DNA of 64,000 nucleotides, taken from Baylisascaris procyonis. Lineage: Eukaryota; Nematoda; Chromadorea; Rhabditida; Ascarididae. A program made the position numbers and the translations under genes. The DNA is taken from contig JAZARR010000221.1 of assembly GCA_037389465.1 (NCBI GenBank), positions 2,582,501 to 2,646,500 on the forward strand, given 5' to 3'. Position 1 is the first letter of the stretch. The number at the start of each line of letters is the position of its first letter. The notes beneath the pieces were generated by a model. It was given only the letters and a program-made list of their open reading frames with translations. It did no database searches and was not told where the DNA came from. Shown piece after piece: positions 12,553-24,008 of the stretch.

Positions 12553-15023
12553 CTAAGAATCGTTTTCGATGGCCCGTTTCCGTGCAGCAAGTCGTTCCCT
12601 CTGTATAGCTCGTCTTTCCTCAAATAGTAATGCATCCTGAAATATATAATTCCACTAGAAATGTGACAATACATCATGAGATTTATGCTTTAAATGGATC
12701 AGATAATAACCGAAACCGTTATCACATCGGAGTTAATTCAGTTCACTTATGCGTTTCGGATATAATCGTTTGTTGGGATGAATAATTTCTTGTTATTTAT
12801 TATAAATTCATTTTCACAAGGATCGATCTATTCCAAAAAATTTTAAAATCCTTTTCACTTCTTTCATTTGACATTTCAAAATCAGCAGTGATTAAATTTT
12901 GATGAGAATTTTAATAATAAGATTAAAATTAAATCGACTATTGCAAGTGTTTAGTGAGAAGTAACGGATAACGAGCACAAATACTATGCGTTAGGATTGA
13001 TTTAGAGATCGATTCGCATTTGTGCAACAGAAGTTTGATCCTTATGACTTTTAAATGGCGCAATGTCGCTGTGTGAACGTGGATATTTATGCTTTGAAAG
13101 TGTTCACTGATGAAGGCAACTAAAGTTGGATCTATTTTCTTGTGTTTATTGCTCTAATATTCCACACCTCATAAAACGTATCCACTGCTATAAAATTTCA
13201 AAGAATAAATTTTTGAGTTCAAATATCGGTATTCTGCCATTCGAGGGTCATCCATCCCTAAGCAAATCACAATCCATCCCCTAACATATATACGTATGTA
13301 CGTCGTGCTCACATATTCTACCACTAAGCATTCGCTGTAACTATCTGAATCTAAATTCAATTATTAATTTTTAATAGAAACTGGTTCTATATTAGGTAAC
13401 AATGAACTCATAATAAATAGCAGAAAAAATATTCATAACAACAAACAACTATATAGAAATACAAAAAAGTGAAGTGAATCTATCTCGATGCAGTGATAGC
13501 TTCAACTGTTTTATGATTGCAAGCGTTAGTACACTCTTCATAACCTTCAGATCCCCAATGAACCAGTAATCTGCTTATTGGAATCTCACACTCAATGGTG
13601 GAATATCTGCTTTCCCTTACTGGATATGACTTAATGCCTTAGTGCAACTGGGCAACGAATAACGTTCGGATATTCTTGAAGGAAATTCCCATGAAATACC
13701 TGCTCGAAAGGATCCTCGATAACCTCCTTCACTAATTGTTTTTTGAGTTCAATTTCATCGCTAAACTCGTCTTGAACAACACGCTTCTTCGTTACAGGAT
13801 CGATGACGTTACCGTACTTGAACACCACTCTTTCCACTCTGTGCATCACAACCGCGGTTGGACGCTCAGGCCGTTCGATCCGTCTTATGAGAACCGTATC
13901 ACCCAAATCTTCAATAACAATTTAAACATTAACTTAAACGGTAAAAAAGTAGACGAAACAAAACCATAAAACAGAATAGAAAATTCGTTTCAACAAATAA
14001 ATATCTCACAGGCAACACAGAAAAATCTATAAAATTTCATAACGGTAGAAAGGGATCGCTCCAAAATCCTCTGAAGATCTGGTAGAAGATGTCGCCGGTA
14101 TTTGGTAATAAACCAAACGTTATTTCAGTTGGCTCTCCATATCCAAATACATAAAAAACAAACTTGTAAGCGAATCAGCGTCGAGAGCCCAATAGTCGAA
14201 CGGTCGTGCAAAATACTTCTTCAAATAGACGTTGAATTCATTTCTTCTACACCTCACCTAAACAACGTTTCAATCGTCATCTGAAGTTAGCCTACCTGCA
14301 CGACGTTACAATCCTCTACAAGCATATTAATATATAACGATTCAACTCAACATTCGTTCCGGTCGCATTAGGAGTCTATATCTGCTGGAAAATCTATTCT
14401 ATTCTTTACCAACTCTTATCACTAACCTTTACCCACTAATATCTATTATATAGTGTTGACTTTTGCAGTACACATGTAGCCTATAGATAACGTCTAAAAT
14501 AAATAAAGCCGAAAACTTTTTCGATGATATTCGCAATAAACGAAGCATTTACAAAATAAACAATAAAAACAAATCGTAAATCGTTGGACAAAAAAAAAAA
14601 AACATTCCGACGCGTATGAAATTCTGATATATCACATAAAGCAAAAATAATAATTCTTCCCAGGTAAGTTCGAAAATAATCGAAACAAATAACTGCATCA
14701 TTACATGACTGTTCTGTCACAAGATACCAAGCCATGTCGAAGCCTATAGCCTTACCACAACACCTCAACTTTCATAAGTCACAACGACGTTGAAACATTT
14801 ACAGTCGCATGGAGGTAATTTAATTTACGCTTAATTCTATGAGCAATAGTGATTGAAACTTTTGAAGAAATTTTGCTCAGTTCCATCTTTCTATACCTTA
14901 GAAGGTGTTCATCGAAAAACAAAATGTTAAGAATGAGTTCCGAGAAAAATTAGGAAGGTGACATACCTGAGCACAAGGTGTTCTTTTGAGACCAATATAA
15001 CTCAACTGCACCACTTTACCCAT
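12553..15023 (-). CDS. mrps-17: Mitochondrial small-subunit ribosomal protein uS17m (MRPS17)
   Basis: Mitoribosome small-subunit protein that binds 12S rRNA through its OB fold. Minus-strand exons: 15023-14967, 14257-14164, 13908-13700, 12636-12553. Phases 0/1/0 agree and the product is 147 aa, close to the human protein (~130 aa). Diagnostic wording is GDTVLIRR (53-60) and VFKYGNVIDPVT (79-90), the family's conserved VFKxGxVIDPVTG block. Exon 2 (VRCRRNEFNVYLKKYF) matches the alignment before GDTV with the same spacing as human. The last exon adds a charged helix (FEERRAIQRERLAARKR). Exon 3 could be read through to a stop at 13631, but CAG|GTATTT is a good donor and exon 4 has a TTTCAG acceptor in the right phase. 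The frame stays open 16 codons upstream of the chosen ATG to a TTATTCAG acceptor (AG at 15072-15073), so this is either a trans-splice site or the end of an unseen 5' coding exon. Confidence 0.92.
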
Positions 15024-15071
15024 CAGTAATTCAGTACCAACTCTCGACTTGAATATCGATGTCGATGCGAA

Positions 15072-16530
15072 CTGAATAACACATCATTGAGACAGCGGGA
15101 TATCTTTCAAGTCAAATGGTGACACTAATCACTTCAATAACCTATTAAATATTGTAGAGAACTATTATTCGAAATTTTTGTTATTCTACTCAGAAATTTC
15201 GTCAAATAAGGAAAATGAGGAGGAGAGATGGGATAGGGGGAGGGGTAAGGGGAAGGGGGCAAAACTGTCTCGCAGTAATCGTGAATGAATGAAAAGTTAT
15301 GTTGAATTGCGCGATAGAAGAAACAAAAAGAGCGTTGAACAACGATAGGGTATGTTGATGTTTATACAAAGAGAGACGCCATCTATCGATGAAAACGCAA
15401 CAAAAAAGACTACGTCTACCCTTTATTTTGTTATCTATCCGGGTAAAGTAGATGTGGCCTCACGATAATAGAATTATTGAGCATATGAAAAGATATAAAT
15501 AAATTCATAAATGCGGTAACAGCCAACTACAATATGAGTGCCTAGACTCTCAATAAACAGCAACACGAGAGTGGTTCAATACTGGATTGGTGCCTATTTC
15601 TGCTGTTTCAAATGTCTGTTGTTTTTCAGTAAAATTAAATTCAGTAATTTTGTTGATAAAAATAAAGTACCTTTTAGAGCAACGACAAGAACGTTCCACC
15701 ACTAATCACTATCACCCTTTATAAGCCACCTTACTCTTTGATTTTAAGGCTCCGACTCGTTTTCAGGTTCTCTTATGCTTGTATTTAATGCAAGTAGTAG
15801 AGTCATGAGATTACAAGTTTGAGCGCAATAAGGCCAGCTATATTGCATAAACCAACTGTGAACAGTTTCAATTTCAACCTCTAAAGATTTCAGTAAGACC
15901 TCTAAAATAAAAATCCATTAGCACGGATCCCTTCTATGAAAGTAAGAGGCTTTGCGCCAACTTCCTCAACATTTTCTTTATCATAGTCTGCAAGAGTGGG
16001 AGATTTTCTGGAAAAGTTCTACCTCATTAACGCATTATACTAGAATAGGAAATTATTGTAGTGCTTTCAATCATAATAATGACTTCAAACCCCGATCTTT
16101 TATGCGAGGGGGCGAACAGTTGAAAAAACAACAAATCAAGAGTAGACAGAGCGAAATTTTTCATCAGAAGAAAGAAAAAAGAACGATTATAATATTGGTG
16201 GCACAAAGATTATCTCACATTTTTTCCAATTTCAACCCAAAATAAAATTTGTTTATCGATAAATTATTCGAAAAAGGACCATACGACAGAAGTGAACTTA
16301 AAATAAACAATTTCTAGCACAAACCCGAAATGGGATGTTGATAATTGAGAATCCGTTCGTCAAAAACATCTTCTTTGAGCGCTTCTAAACATCAATGAAG
16401 GCCGAATGAGAAAAGACCTTTCACTCGGATTGTGTAATTTTCGTTGATATGTCACTATCCTGGAAAATAACGTAACAGCGATGAGATTATACATTTAACT
16501 GCAATGATATCTGTGTCGATTAAATTATTT
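15072..16530. other. Intergenic, nothing recognised
   Basis: AT-rich sequence upstream of mrps-17, with a purine-rich run near 15220-15260 (GGGGGAGGGG type). No supported exon or RNA gene. Confidence 0.4.
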
Positions 16531-16553
16531 AAAAAAAAAAAAAAAAAAAAAAA
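16531..16553. repeat. Poly(A) tract, 23 A
   Basis: Uninterrupted A23. No target-site duplication or adjoining retroposed gene is visible, so this is best called a simple homopolymer. Confidence 0.9.
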
Positions 16554-16870
16554 GATTAAAGTCGCTATTTTCGCTGATAGAATTCACTCTGTCCGATCCA
16601 ATATTATTTCATCTAAGGTGATATCACTTCAGCTCTGAATGTGGTTCTATTTAAAATAAACAATATTAGCGAATTATCTTACCGTTAGTGTATCAAAAAC
16701 AACAAATAATTTTACAAGCGATAGTATATTCGAAACATTAAAGTATAAACGCCAAATACAACATCAACGTTGAGAGAAGAACAAAACAATTGCCACGTAA
16801 TAATCAATAGAGTAGTATCAGCTCATAACACCTATTAAAAAAGAAAGCAACTGCTGACTAGTGAATAAAA

Positions 16871-16943
16871 GCAACCGCAATAGCGCAGTTATTAGATCGA
16901 CCGCCGTGATAGCAGAAGGTCATCGATTCGTACCCCTCTTGCC
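16871..16943 (+). pseudogene. Degenerate tRNA-like sequence (tRNA pseudogene or SINE head)
   Basis: Contains ATAGCGCAGTTATTAGATCG, close to a tRNA D-arm/A-box, then AGAAGGTC and TCGATTCGTACC, like an extended T-arm/B-box. GCAA at the start can pair with TTGC at the end. The T-stem and anticodon stem do not form cleanly and no proper 7-base anticodon loop is present, so it is not a working tRNA. It resembles decayed elongator Met/Glu-type tRNA layouts. Confidence 0.35.
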
Positions 16944-18203
16944 AAATTTATTTTCATTTTCCACCATAGATGATCGTATTGAAGGTATCGAGTGGGAACG
17001 AAATATTCGATCGAATTACTTTTTTTGATGAGTTTACATCATTTTTATACTGTTAAATTTTTAAAAATTATCGAAATTTGCGCAATTTTTCAACGAAATT
17101 CGGCATTTGTTATAGAATACGAAACTCAAGAAATATTTTTGATAGAAAAAACGAAGCAAATATTTCACTGGGCACCCTTTCATATAAAAATTGCCCCCTC
17201 AAATACTTTATTACGAATTATACGGTGAATAAATTTGAATATTGGGCATTAAATTTCCGACATAAAACTCAATAATTTGGGAGAATATTTGTGGTGAACT
17301 TAAACAATGTAGAATTGCGAATACAAATGTGAAATTTTATGGAACTCACGACGACTAAGATTCGATTTAACCACAACATATGGAAGCAGATCCTAATCAC
17401 TTCCTCCTCTGACTAATTATAGGGCGATGGAGGGTGGGGGAAAGATGGCTGCAACGTTCAGCGTTGAAAGCGAGCAACAAACAGGCGGTCTAAATGGATT
17501 TCGTAGTGCTAAATGGATTTCAAAAAGCTTGAAAGTGTACACGAAAACAAACAAAAAATTTAAGGTGCCATGCGGGGGTTTGTTTATTACAGTGGCCATT
17601 CGATTTTTTGGTGGCTAAATAGAATAAAATCGATGTTGGTGAGGATGCACGAAATGAATGGAGTAGGATGTGATGCTCAGACAAACAGACTGCGGAATGG
17701 GACAACTGACCTCCAGATACTTATGCCACAGTCGTTTCTGGAGACGTGTGTAAAACACAGAATGAGTTATGGGGAAGTGACCCAATAGGATACGCAAGTG
17801 TTGACTTCAGCGGGAACGAAGTTATTTTATTTAATTTACATTTTTATCGAATTTTTGCAACCATTTCGTTCAGTGAAGTGGGAGATATTTCGTATTTTTC
17901 ACTAAATTATCAGCAATAAGCAAGGATGTAACTTCACTCCGAAATCCGAAGAGGACACTTTGTTCATAAAGATGAATAAATGTCAGTTCCGTTCTTAAAT
18001 ATGTAAGATTCGAGGGAGGGGATGCTTTTCCCTATCCCTCTGCTTCTACGACGCCCCTTGCAATAAGCGGTTCTGCTTCTTAAGGCAGTTCAGTTACCTG
18101 TCAGTTGTGGCGATGCTTAACGTTCTAGACTAGGTCTTATTAAGAGTTAGCATGTAATCCAAATTTCATGTTTATATTTCTAGAAAGCACTTCATCCTGC
18201 ATC

Positions 18204-18206
<3 letters not shown>

Positions 18207-18237
<31 letters not shown>
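18207..18237. repeat. (AT)n microsatellite
   Basis: About 15 AT units, followed by ACAC. Likely variable in length between individuals. Confidence 0.95.
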
Positions 18238-18242
<5 letters not shown>

Positions 18243-18727
18243 TTTATGTCAGTCACAGTAAACAAGAAGTTAATAGCAATAAAAATTATGATTTTTAAAC
18301 GTTTCATCATTGCTATTCAAGAGGGGAAAATTTATTAAACTTACAGTTTTGAGTAGTAAAGATTAATTCCGGGAAAGCGAAATTTCTGATATCCTTTCGA
18401 TGGAAGTAAGTTGTCCGTAGCGCTCTATTAAATTCACCATAGGCACTGATAATGCGCCAGAAAATTAAATATTCATTCATTGTTCACAAACAAATGTACT
18501 AACGGGACGTAAATATTTTTGCTCAATGGGAAAGCAAGTTCCACTACTTCCATCTCTCACTATCGACCTGACTCTTGTCGCTATACTCCATTCACATGAT
18601 CAGATCCTGATTATAGTTTCATATCTATAGGTATGTCCCATCTATTTCCACTGTTTCAAAACATTATTCTTCCACAGTAGTGATGATTCTTAGCTGGCAG
18701 TAAAGGTAAAAGTACGAGAGGCGCAAA

Positions 18728-18952
18728 GTGTTCTTCACGTTCACTTTCCTATCGTCGGAAAGGGCGACCCATGAAACCCTCCCTCTACTCGATTCGAATG
18801 CAGCAGACTCAGCTCTAGCAGCTTTGGTTGAAATATCTCCTTCTTCAGTGAAATCTTTTCATCACTTGCCCGATGACTCATTCACCGAACAACGTCCATT
18901 CTCCGGCTGGTCTGCCATTACCAACCCCTTTCGCATTGTCAACGTGTTGTAA
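18728..18952 (+). other. Coding-like open segment, unassigned
   Basis: A 74-codon open frame with balanced, protein-like composition (for example SDAALVEI-type segments, HLPDDSFTEQRPFSGW), ending in TAA at 18950. It opens just after a stop at about 18705. No start codon context, convincing acceptor or partner exon was found, and no family is recognised. It may be chance, or a lone exon of a plus-strand gene. Confidence 0.15.
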
Positions 18953-21277
18953 GCGTTAGATTGCATAGCGGTGTGCACTTGCACTAATTTCAAAATTTCC
19001 CCGTTTTCCATTTCAGTGTTCATTATGTTTCAAACTTGCTAAGTGAAAGTCCCTCTCTCATGATAGTGCCCACTGTTTTGAAATCCGTTCTCCATTCTAT
19101 CGTACTCGTGAGGGTACAGTCGAAGATTTCGAGGGATGTCCTAAGTCGTTCAAATCCCCATCTTATAAAAAATCCCATATTTCAAATGTCTTCATTGACT
19201 ACATTCCTGTGATGGGCATTATGCATTCTGTACATTGGCCGTCGGGTGTTGGTTTATCTATGTCTTTTCTTGTCATTTACATTCGTTTTATGCTTCGTAA
19301 ATATATTTATGTATTTTATTCATGAGTGTTGAGGTGTTGAACGAATAAAACATAAAACATACCTTAACTGCTCGAATAAAAGATATTCGCTTTCCAGAGT
19401 TTGTGTGTTCGGAAAGGAGAGGAGGGGCTGCATTCAGAAGGACTCTATTTTCCGTGCACAAGACAACAATTAGCGCATCATTCCAACCTTCATGTGTTGA
19501 GTAGTGTCTATGCGTCCGCATGTCTATCAAATCGTTTCATTTCGGGAACATTGAAGGTAGAATTACGAGACCGGCCGGTACCATTTCTAGATAACGTACA
19601 CCGCTCGACGGTTGCATGTAGCACTTTTCATGGTGGTTACCCCAACTTCAAAAGGTATTATAAACGTTTAAGTATCAGAAATTTGCATACAACTTGAATT
19701 GTCACGTCTGTTTCTTGCACCGGCCGACTCACAGAAAGATAAACCTTTTGCAGATGACTTATGCGAGCGGTCGAATCAACAAGATTCGGCATGCTTTATT
19801 ATTTGTTGACAATTTGTTTCTCCGTTACAGTTCATCAATATTCCACTATAGTTATCTTAATAAGTTGAATACACGGCGTTTAGTGTGGGAATACCTTTGA
19901 GATGCTTCCTCACTTTTTTTTTTTTGAAAATTCGAGATGGGATCTTCCATCTAACAGCGATCTTTTCTTTTCAAAGAAGACTTCCATCTAACTTCAAAGA
20001 AGAAGAAGAAGAACTGTTCGAGGAGAGGGATGCCCTATTTTCCATAATATTTGCGAGAGTGATCTCCTTTCAAATTCCTATATTTTATTCTCTATTAGGA
20101 GATTCTTCTTATGGGCTCCCACTCGATATTTTCATATTTATTGTAGGTTATTGATGAAGTAACAATTAATGTCAGAGATTTCCTCTCGTTTTATGCATAT
20201 TTCTTAGCACAAAATAAAAACCATCCATTCACTTGCTAATAAAAGAAAACATATGCCGATTTGCATCTAGCAATCACTTCACTCCTCCATAGTGAAATAT
20301 TCTCGACAACACTTTCAAATGTGTATTATTTCACTTAACATCGACTTTATGCATCACATCAATAATGCAAATATGGCCTCATTCTAAATATATTTTAATA
20401 TATCTTTCCTTCTTTTTACAGTTGAAAAAGCAGAAATTATTAGATGTGAAGAAAAAATAGAGATTTCATGTGATTGTCAAGTGATAAAATAATTGTGATA
20501 TGCAAATTGATACCAAATACAATTTCAACGATATATCTTATCGTTCTTATCAATACAAGAGGAGAGTAAGTGGTGATTTGTGAATTTCTCAAAAATCAAT
20601 CGATATATAAACTTTGATGAAACGAAATATCCATTCCATTTCAGGTTCATATAATTGATTTCAATGGAGTATTTGCTTCCACATATACCGTATAGCATAA
20701 AAATAAGCCCATCAACTATGCACCTGTGGTTGTAATTACCGGAAGAAACGGTAGACAGCGCGAGAGAGAATTTTTATCGGGAAACAATTACAATAAACGA
20801 GTAATAATTAACGAGAACATAGCGAAATTTGCATGCACAAATATCTAAATATTGTTTTGAAGAGTGCATGAAATGAAGAAAAGAAGCAAATCGTCACACG
20901 GGAAAACATAGAAACCTCTCATCATGTGATGTGAATTAATCCCTCAATTAAAGGGATTTCTTTTATCCTCATAAAAATCCAATAAAAAATGAATTTCAGA
21001 TTTTGTGATTCCATTAAAAAATTCAACAAAAAAAGTGGATTGTAAAATTTTTTTCAAATCTCGCAATCGAATGCACACTCTAATAAGCAACATTACAATT
21101 CTCTCAGCAACACACAACACAAATTGAGAAGCCAAAAGAGAAGAAACAAAAGAATAACAGACAAGATTCACTAGCCATATATATCATAAGGATAGTTTCA
21201 TGCACACATAACGTCTGCTTAAATAAGATCATATATGCAAATCTTTTAGGACTACGCTCATTAGAATTATATGCACA
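18953..21277. other. Intergenic, nothing recognised
   Basis: AT-rich, with open frames of 65-98 codons that show neither splice sites nor family resemblance. Confidence 0.4.
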
Positions 21278-21649
21278 ATGGATGCTCAACTCGACGTGAA
21301 GCAAGAAGAGACAAGAGGGAACGAGATGAACACAACGGTGGAAACCAATTTAGAGCAAACTAACACTCACTATGACCGTAATATGAGCAAATTAAACAAC
21401 GCGATAGACGTGCTTCACCTTGTCTGCTATCGTTCTTTGCAACAGCGATCACGCATTCCCACCATACCTATATGCTCATCTCTGATCTACCGATACCATC
21501 ACAACTGTTCACGGGCAGAAATTTTGGTGCAAATTACACTGGATATGACTGCAAAAGTTGGCGACGATGATCACAATTCCACATTTTCAGTGGTTTTTTG
21601 TAAAAATTTTCAAATTCTCTTTACAATTCCATTAAAAGTTTCGAAATAA
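21278..21649 (+). other. 123-codon ORF, hypothetical
   Basis: Starts at a true ATG (context CACAATGG) and ends at TAA. The N-terminal third is acidic/polar (KQEETRGNEMNTTVE) and the rest is mixed. There is no signal peptide, membrane helix or known motif. In AT-rich DNA of this size about one open frame this long is expected by chance, so support is weak. Confidence 0.15.
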
Positions 21650-24008
21650 TTGAAAGTTACAGATGCCCATCTCCCAACTGGGTGATGATGAAAGGCGGTT
21701 ACCCGAGTTTAATAAGAATACAATGCTCTCATTTAAACATAACCTCATTTAAGCGTATACCCTTGGTCTCACCAACTCCTCTTAGTTGAATGTAGCAAAC
21801 AGCTTTCGTACAAACGATAACTGAAAGATATGATATTCTTGTGAACGATATCGTTCTTGGCAACAATTTCTTCAAAACGATAACGAGGACAGTCAAACAA
21901 CTATCGAACAGTAATCAACCGGGTGCCGATCGATGCCGCTCCCCAAATAGCATCTAGCAAAGTCGAATTTACACCCTCCAACTTGATATGCTCACATTTT
22001 TGCGTTAGTGAATAGCGATTAGCAGTTGATTAAATAGGCCAATGAGAAGACCACTCGTTAGAACAACGCCAACACGGAAGACGTACACACACGACAACAG
22101 ACACCGACTTTCATAGCAAAGTAGATGGAGAAACGATAGAAGATGGGGAAGTCAAAGATGAAGCGATAATCACTCACCTCATAAATATATAAAAAATTCT
22201 ATGGGAAACATTTAAGCTAAAACCGATCTCAGTGCCAAATATGGATGATTTTAAAAATTGTAGGCGTATCATGAAATGAATTGTTATATTTGAAAAATAA
22301 ATATTTTTGAAAAGCCTTAGTAGTGATCAACTTTTGAAACATTAACAGATGTGTGAATAAAAACGAACGGCGGTCGTGATGACAGTCGGATCCAAGCCAG
22401 CGACTGAATCATATATGGGTAGTAGCAATACCCGAAAAAATCTTCTTTCAAGTCGGCGAAAGCTAATTAAAGGAGATTCAGTTTCGACCTACACTTAGTG
22501 AAGACGAATGGAGAGATCAGTTTTGCATTACTTGGCAACCTTCCAGAATATTTTCTATTGGACTTGTGCTGACCAACATTTGTTCCAATGTAACTGGGAA
22601 AGAATGAATTGCTTGTACAGAAAGGACCGATTTTTCAAGTGATTTTCATAAAATTGCGGTCAATTCTCGACTGCTTTCGAGCAAAGCGATGTAAGAAATA
22701 CAGGTGACTGTATAACAAGTTACGACATCGGCCCTCGCCTTTCACCTCTCTACAACGTGCCACTAATATATACGACCCGTCGCTACTCGTATCACCGGAT
22801 TCAATTCAGTTCACACGCACATGAGCTTAGGTGACGTCCAACTACTATCCTAAACTCGACTCCAACCAGGGAACAAATGGGGATTTTACACCGAGCCTCA
22901 AAATGTAAGACAAGACTTCACAGACAAAGAAAAGCTGCAAAAACAACTGTCATTGATCTGAAATTCGACAAAAAATTCACAGCGGATGGAGAACTAAAAG
23001 GATTATGGAAAAAAAACTTTGAAACCGCTCACTTGCTTGCAAAATTCCAACGAACTTTAAAAACTCCTCACACTGCTTAGAGACAAAAACGATCATCTCA
23101 GTCACTCTTCAGAAATACTGGCCACATGCAAGCCTTCACCATATTTTCACTTAGCCAATATCCAAATTGGTAAGTTCAAAGCATCAAGTATCACAATCCC
23201 CTCCCGCTCACAAAAAATTGCTTTTATGAAAATATTGCATCATTAGGGCTGCCAAATATCGGAAGACTTACAGTTCCGTCGCCCTTCACAAGAAAATAAG
23301 ATTGGTCTAAATTTCCAAAATATAAATTCTTCAGTCGTTTTGGAATTGTACAGAATTTGATAGAAATGAACGTCTATTGCGTCATCTCACTAAGAAAAAA
23401 CACGAAGAGATTGCAATGCAATATGCACATAATTGATAGCACAACTAAAGCAGATTGATGACTGAGTGCACAATGCATCACAGTCCATTTAAAAGAGTCT
23501 TGAAAGCTTTGTGATCTCTACTTTTACCTCTTTCAATGTAAATCACTATTATTCCCATTGAAAACCCTCTAATCACTCTCCATATGCAGCTATTTCAATC
23601 AAATCTTGTACCATTCTAAACAAATTAAACGGTTAACCTCTCAATAAGTGTAAAAGAAATACAATTCAAAGCGAATATAGCAAAACAAGTATTGTGCTGA
23701 TGTCATCGAAATCCATCGAAAGAATCGCACAATACAAAATACAACTCAAATCCAGAAAAGACAATTACAATTTCTGGGTACAGCGAAAAAAAAAGACAAG
23801 TAGAATAGAGAGCAATTAGATCGCAATTCGAAAAAAAAAAAGATCGTCAATTCCCGTTGACTTTTAAGTTGATAAGAAGCAAAGAAGCGAAGCGCCGAAA
23901 GATTCTCACGTGGAGAAGAATGCTCCTTGCAGCAGCGCGAGCGAGCGAGCGAACCAGCGACCCATCGATCGCCTCCACCTGACCTCTGACCCCGACAGCT
24001 TTGCAACG
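21650..24008. other. Intergenic and presumed LIS1 3' UTR
   Basis: The region just left of 24009 must contain the LIS1 3' UTR. I saw no clear AATAAA on the minus strand within the first kilobase. A short stretch at 22353-22400 vaguely echoes the tRNA-like sequence at 16871 (GAATAAAA, a GGCGGTCGTGAT-like core, GGATCC). Confidence 0.35.

Noticed and set aside
13631..13699. Read-through end of uS17m to the stop at 13631
   Set aside because: CAG|GTATTT is a good donor, and a last exon with TTTCAG in matching phase exists at 12636-12553.
21694..21720. GGTTACCCGAGTTTAATAAG, reminiscent of nematode SL1 (spliced leader)
   Set aside because: Order and length differ from the 22-nt leader and no GT donor or Sm site follows, so it is not an SL RNA gene.
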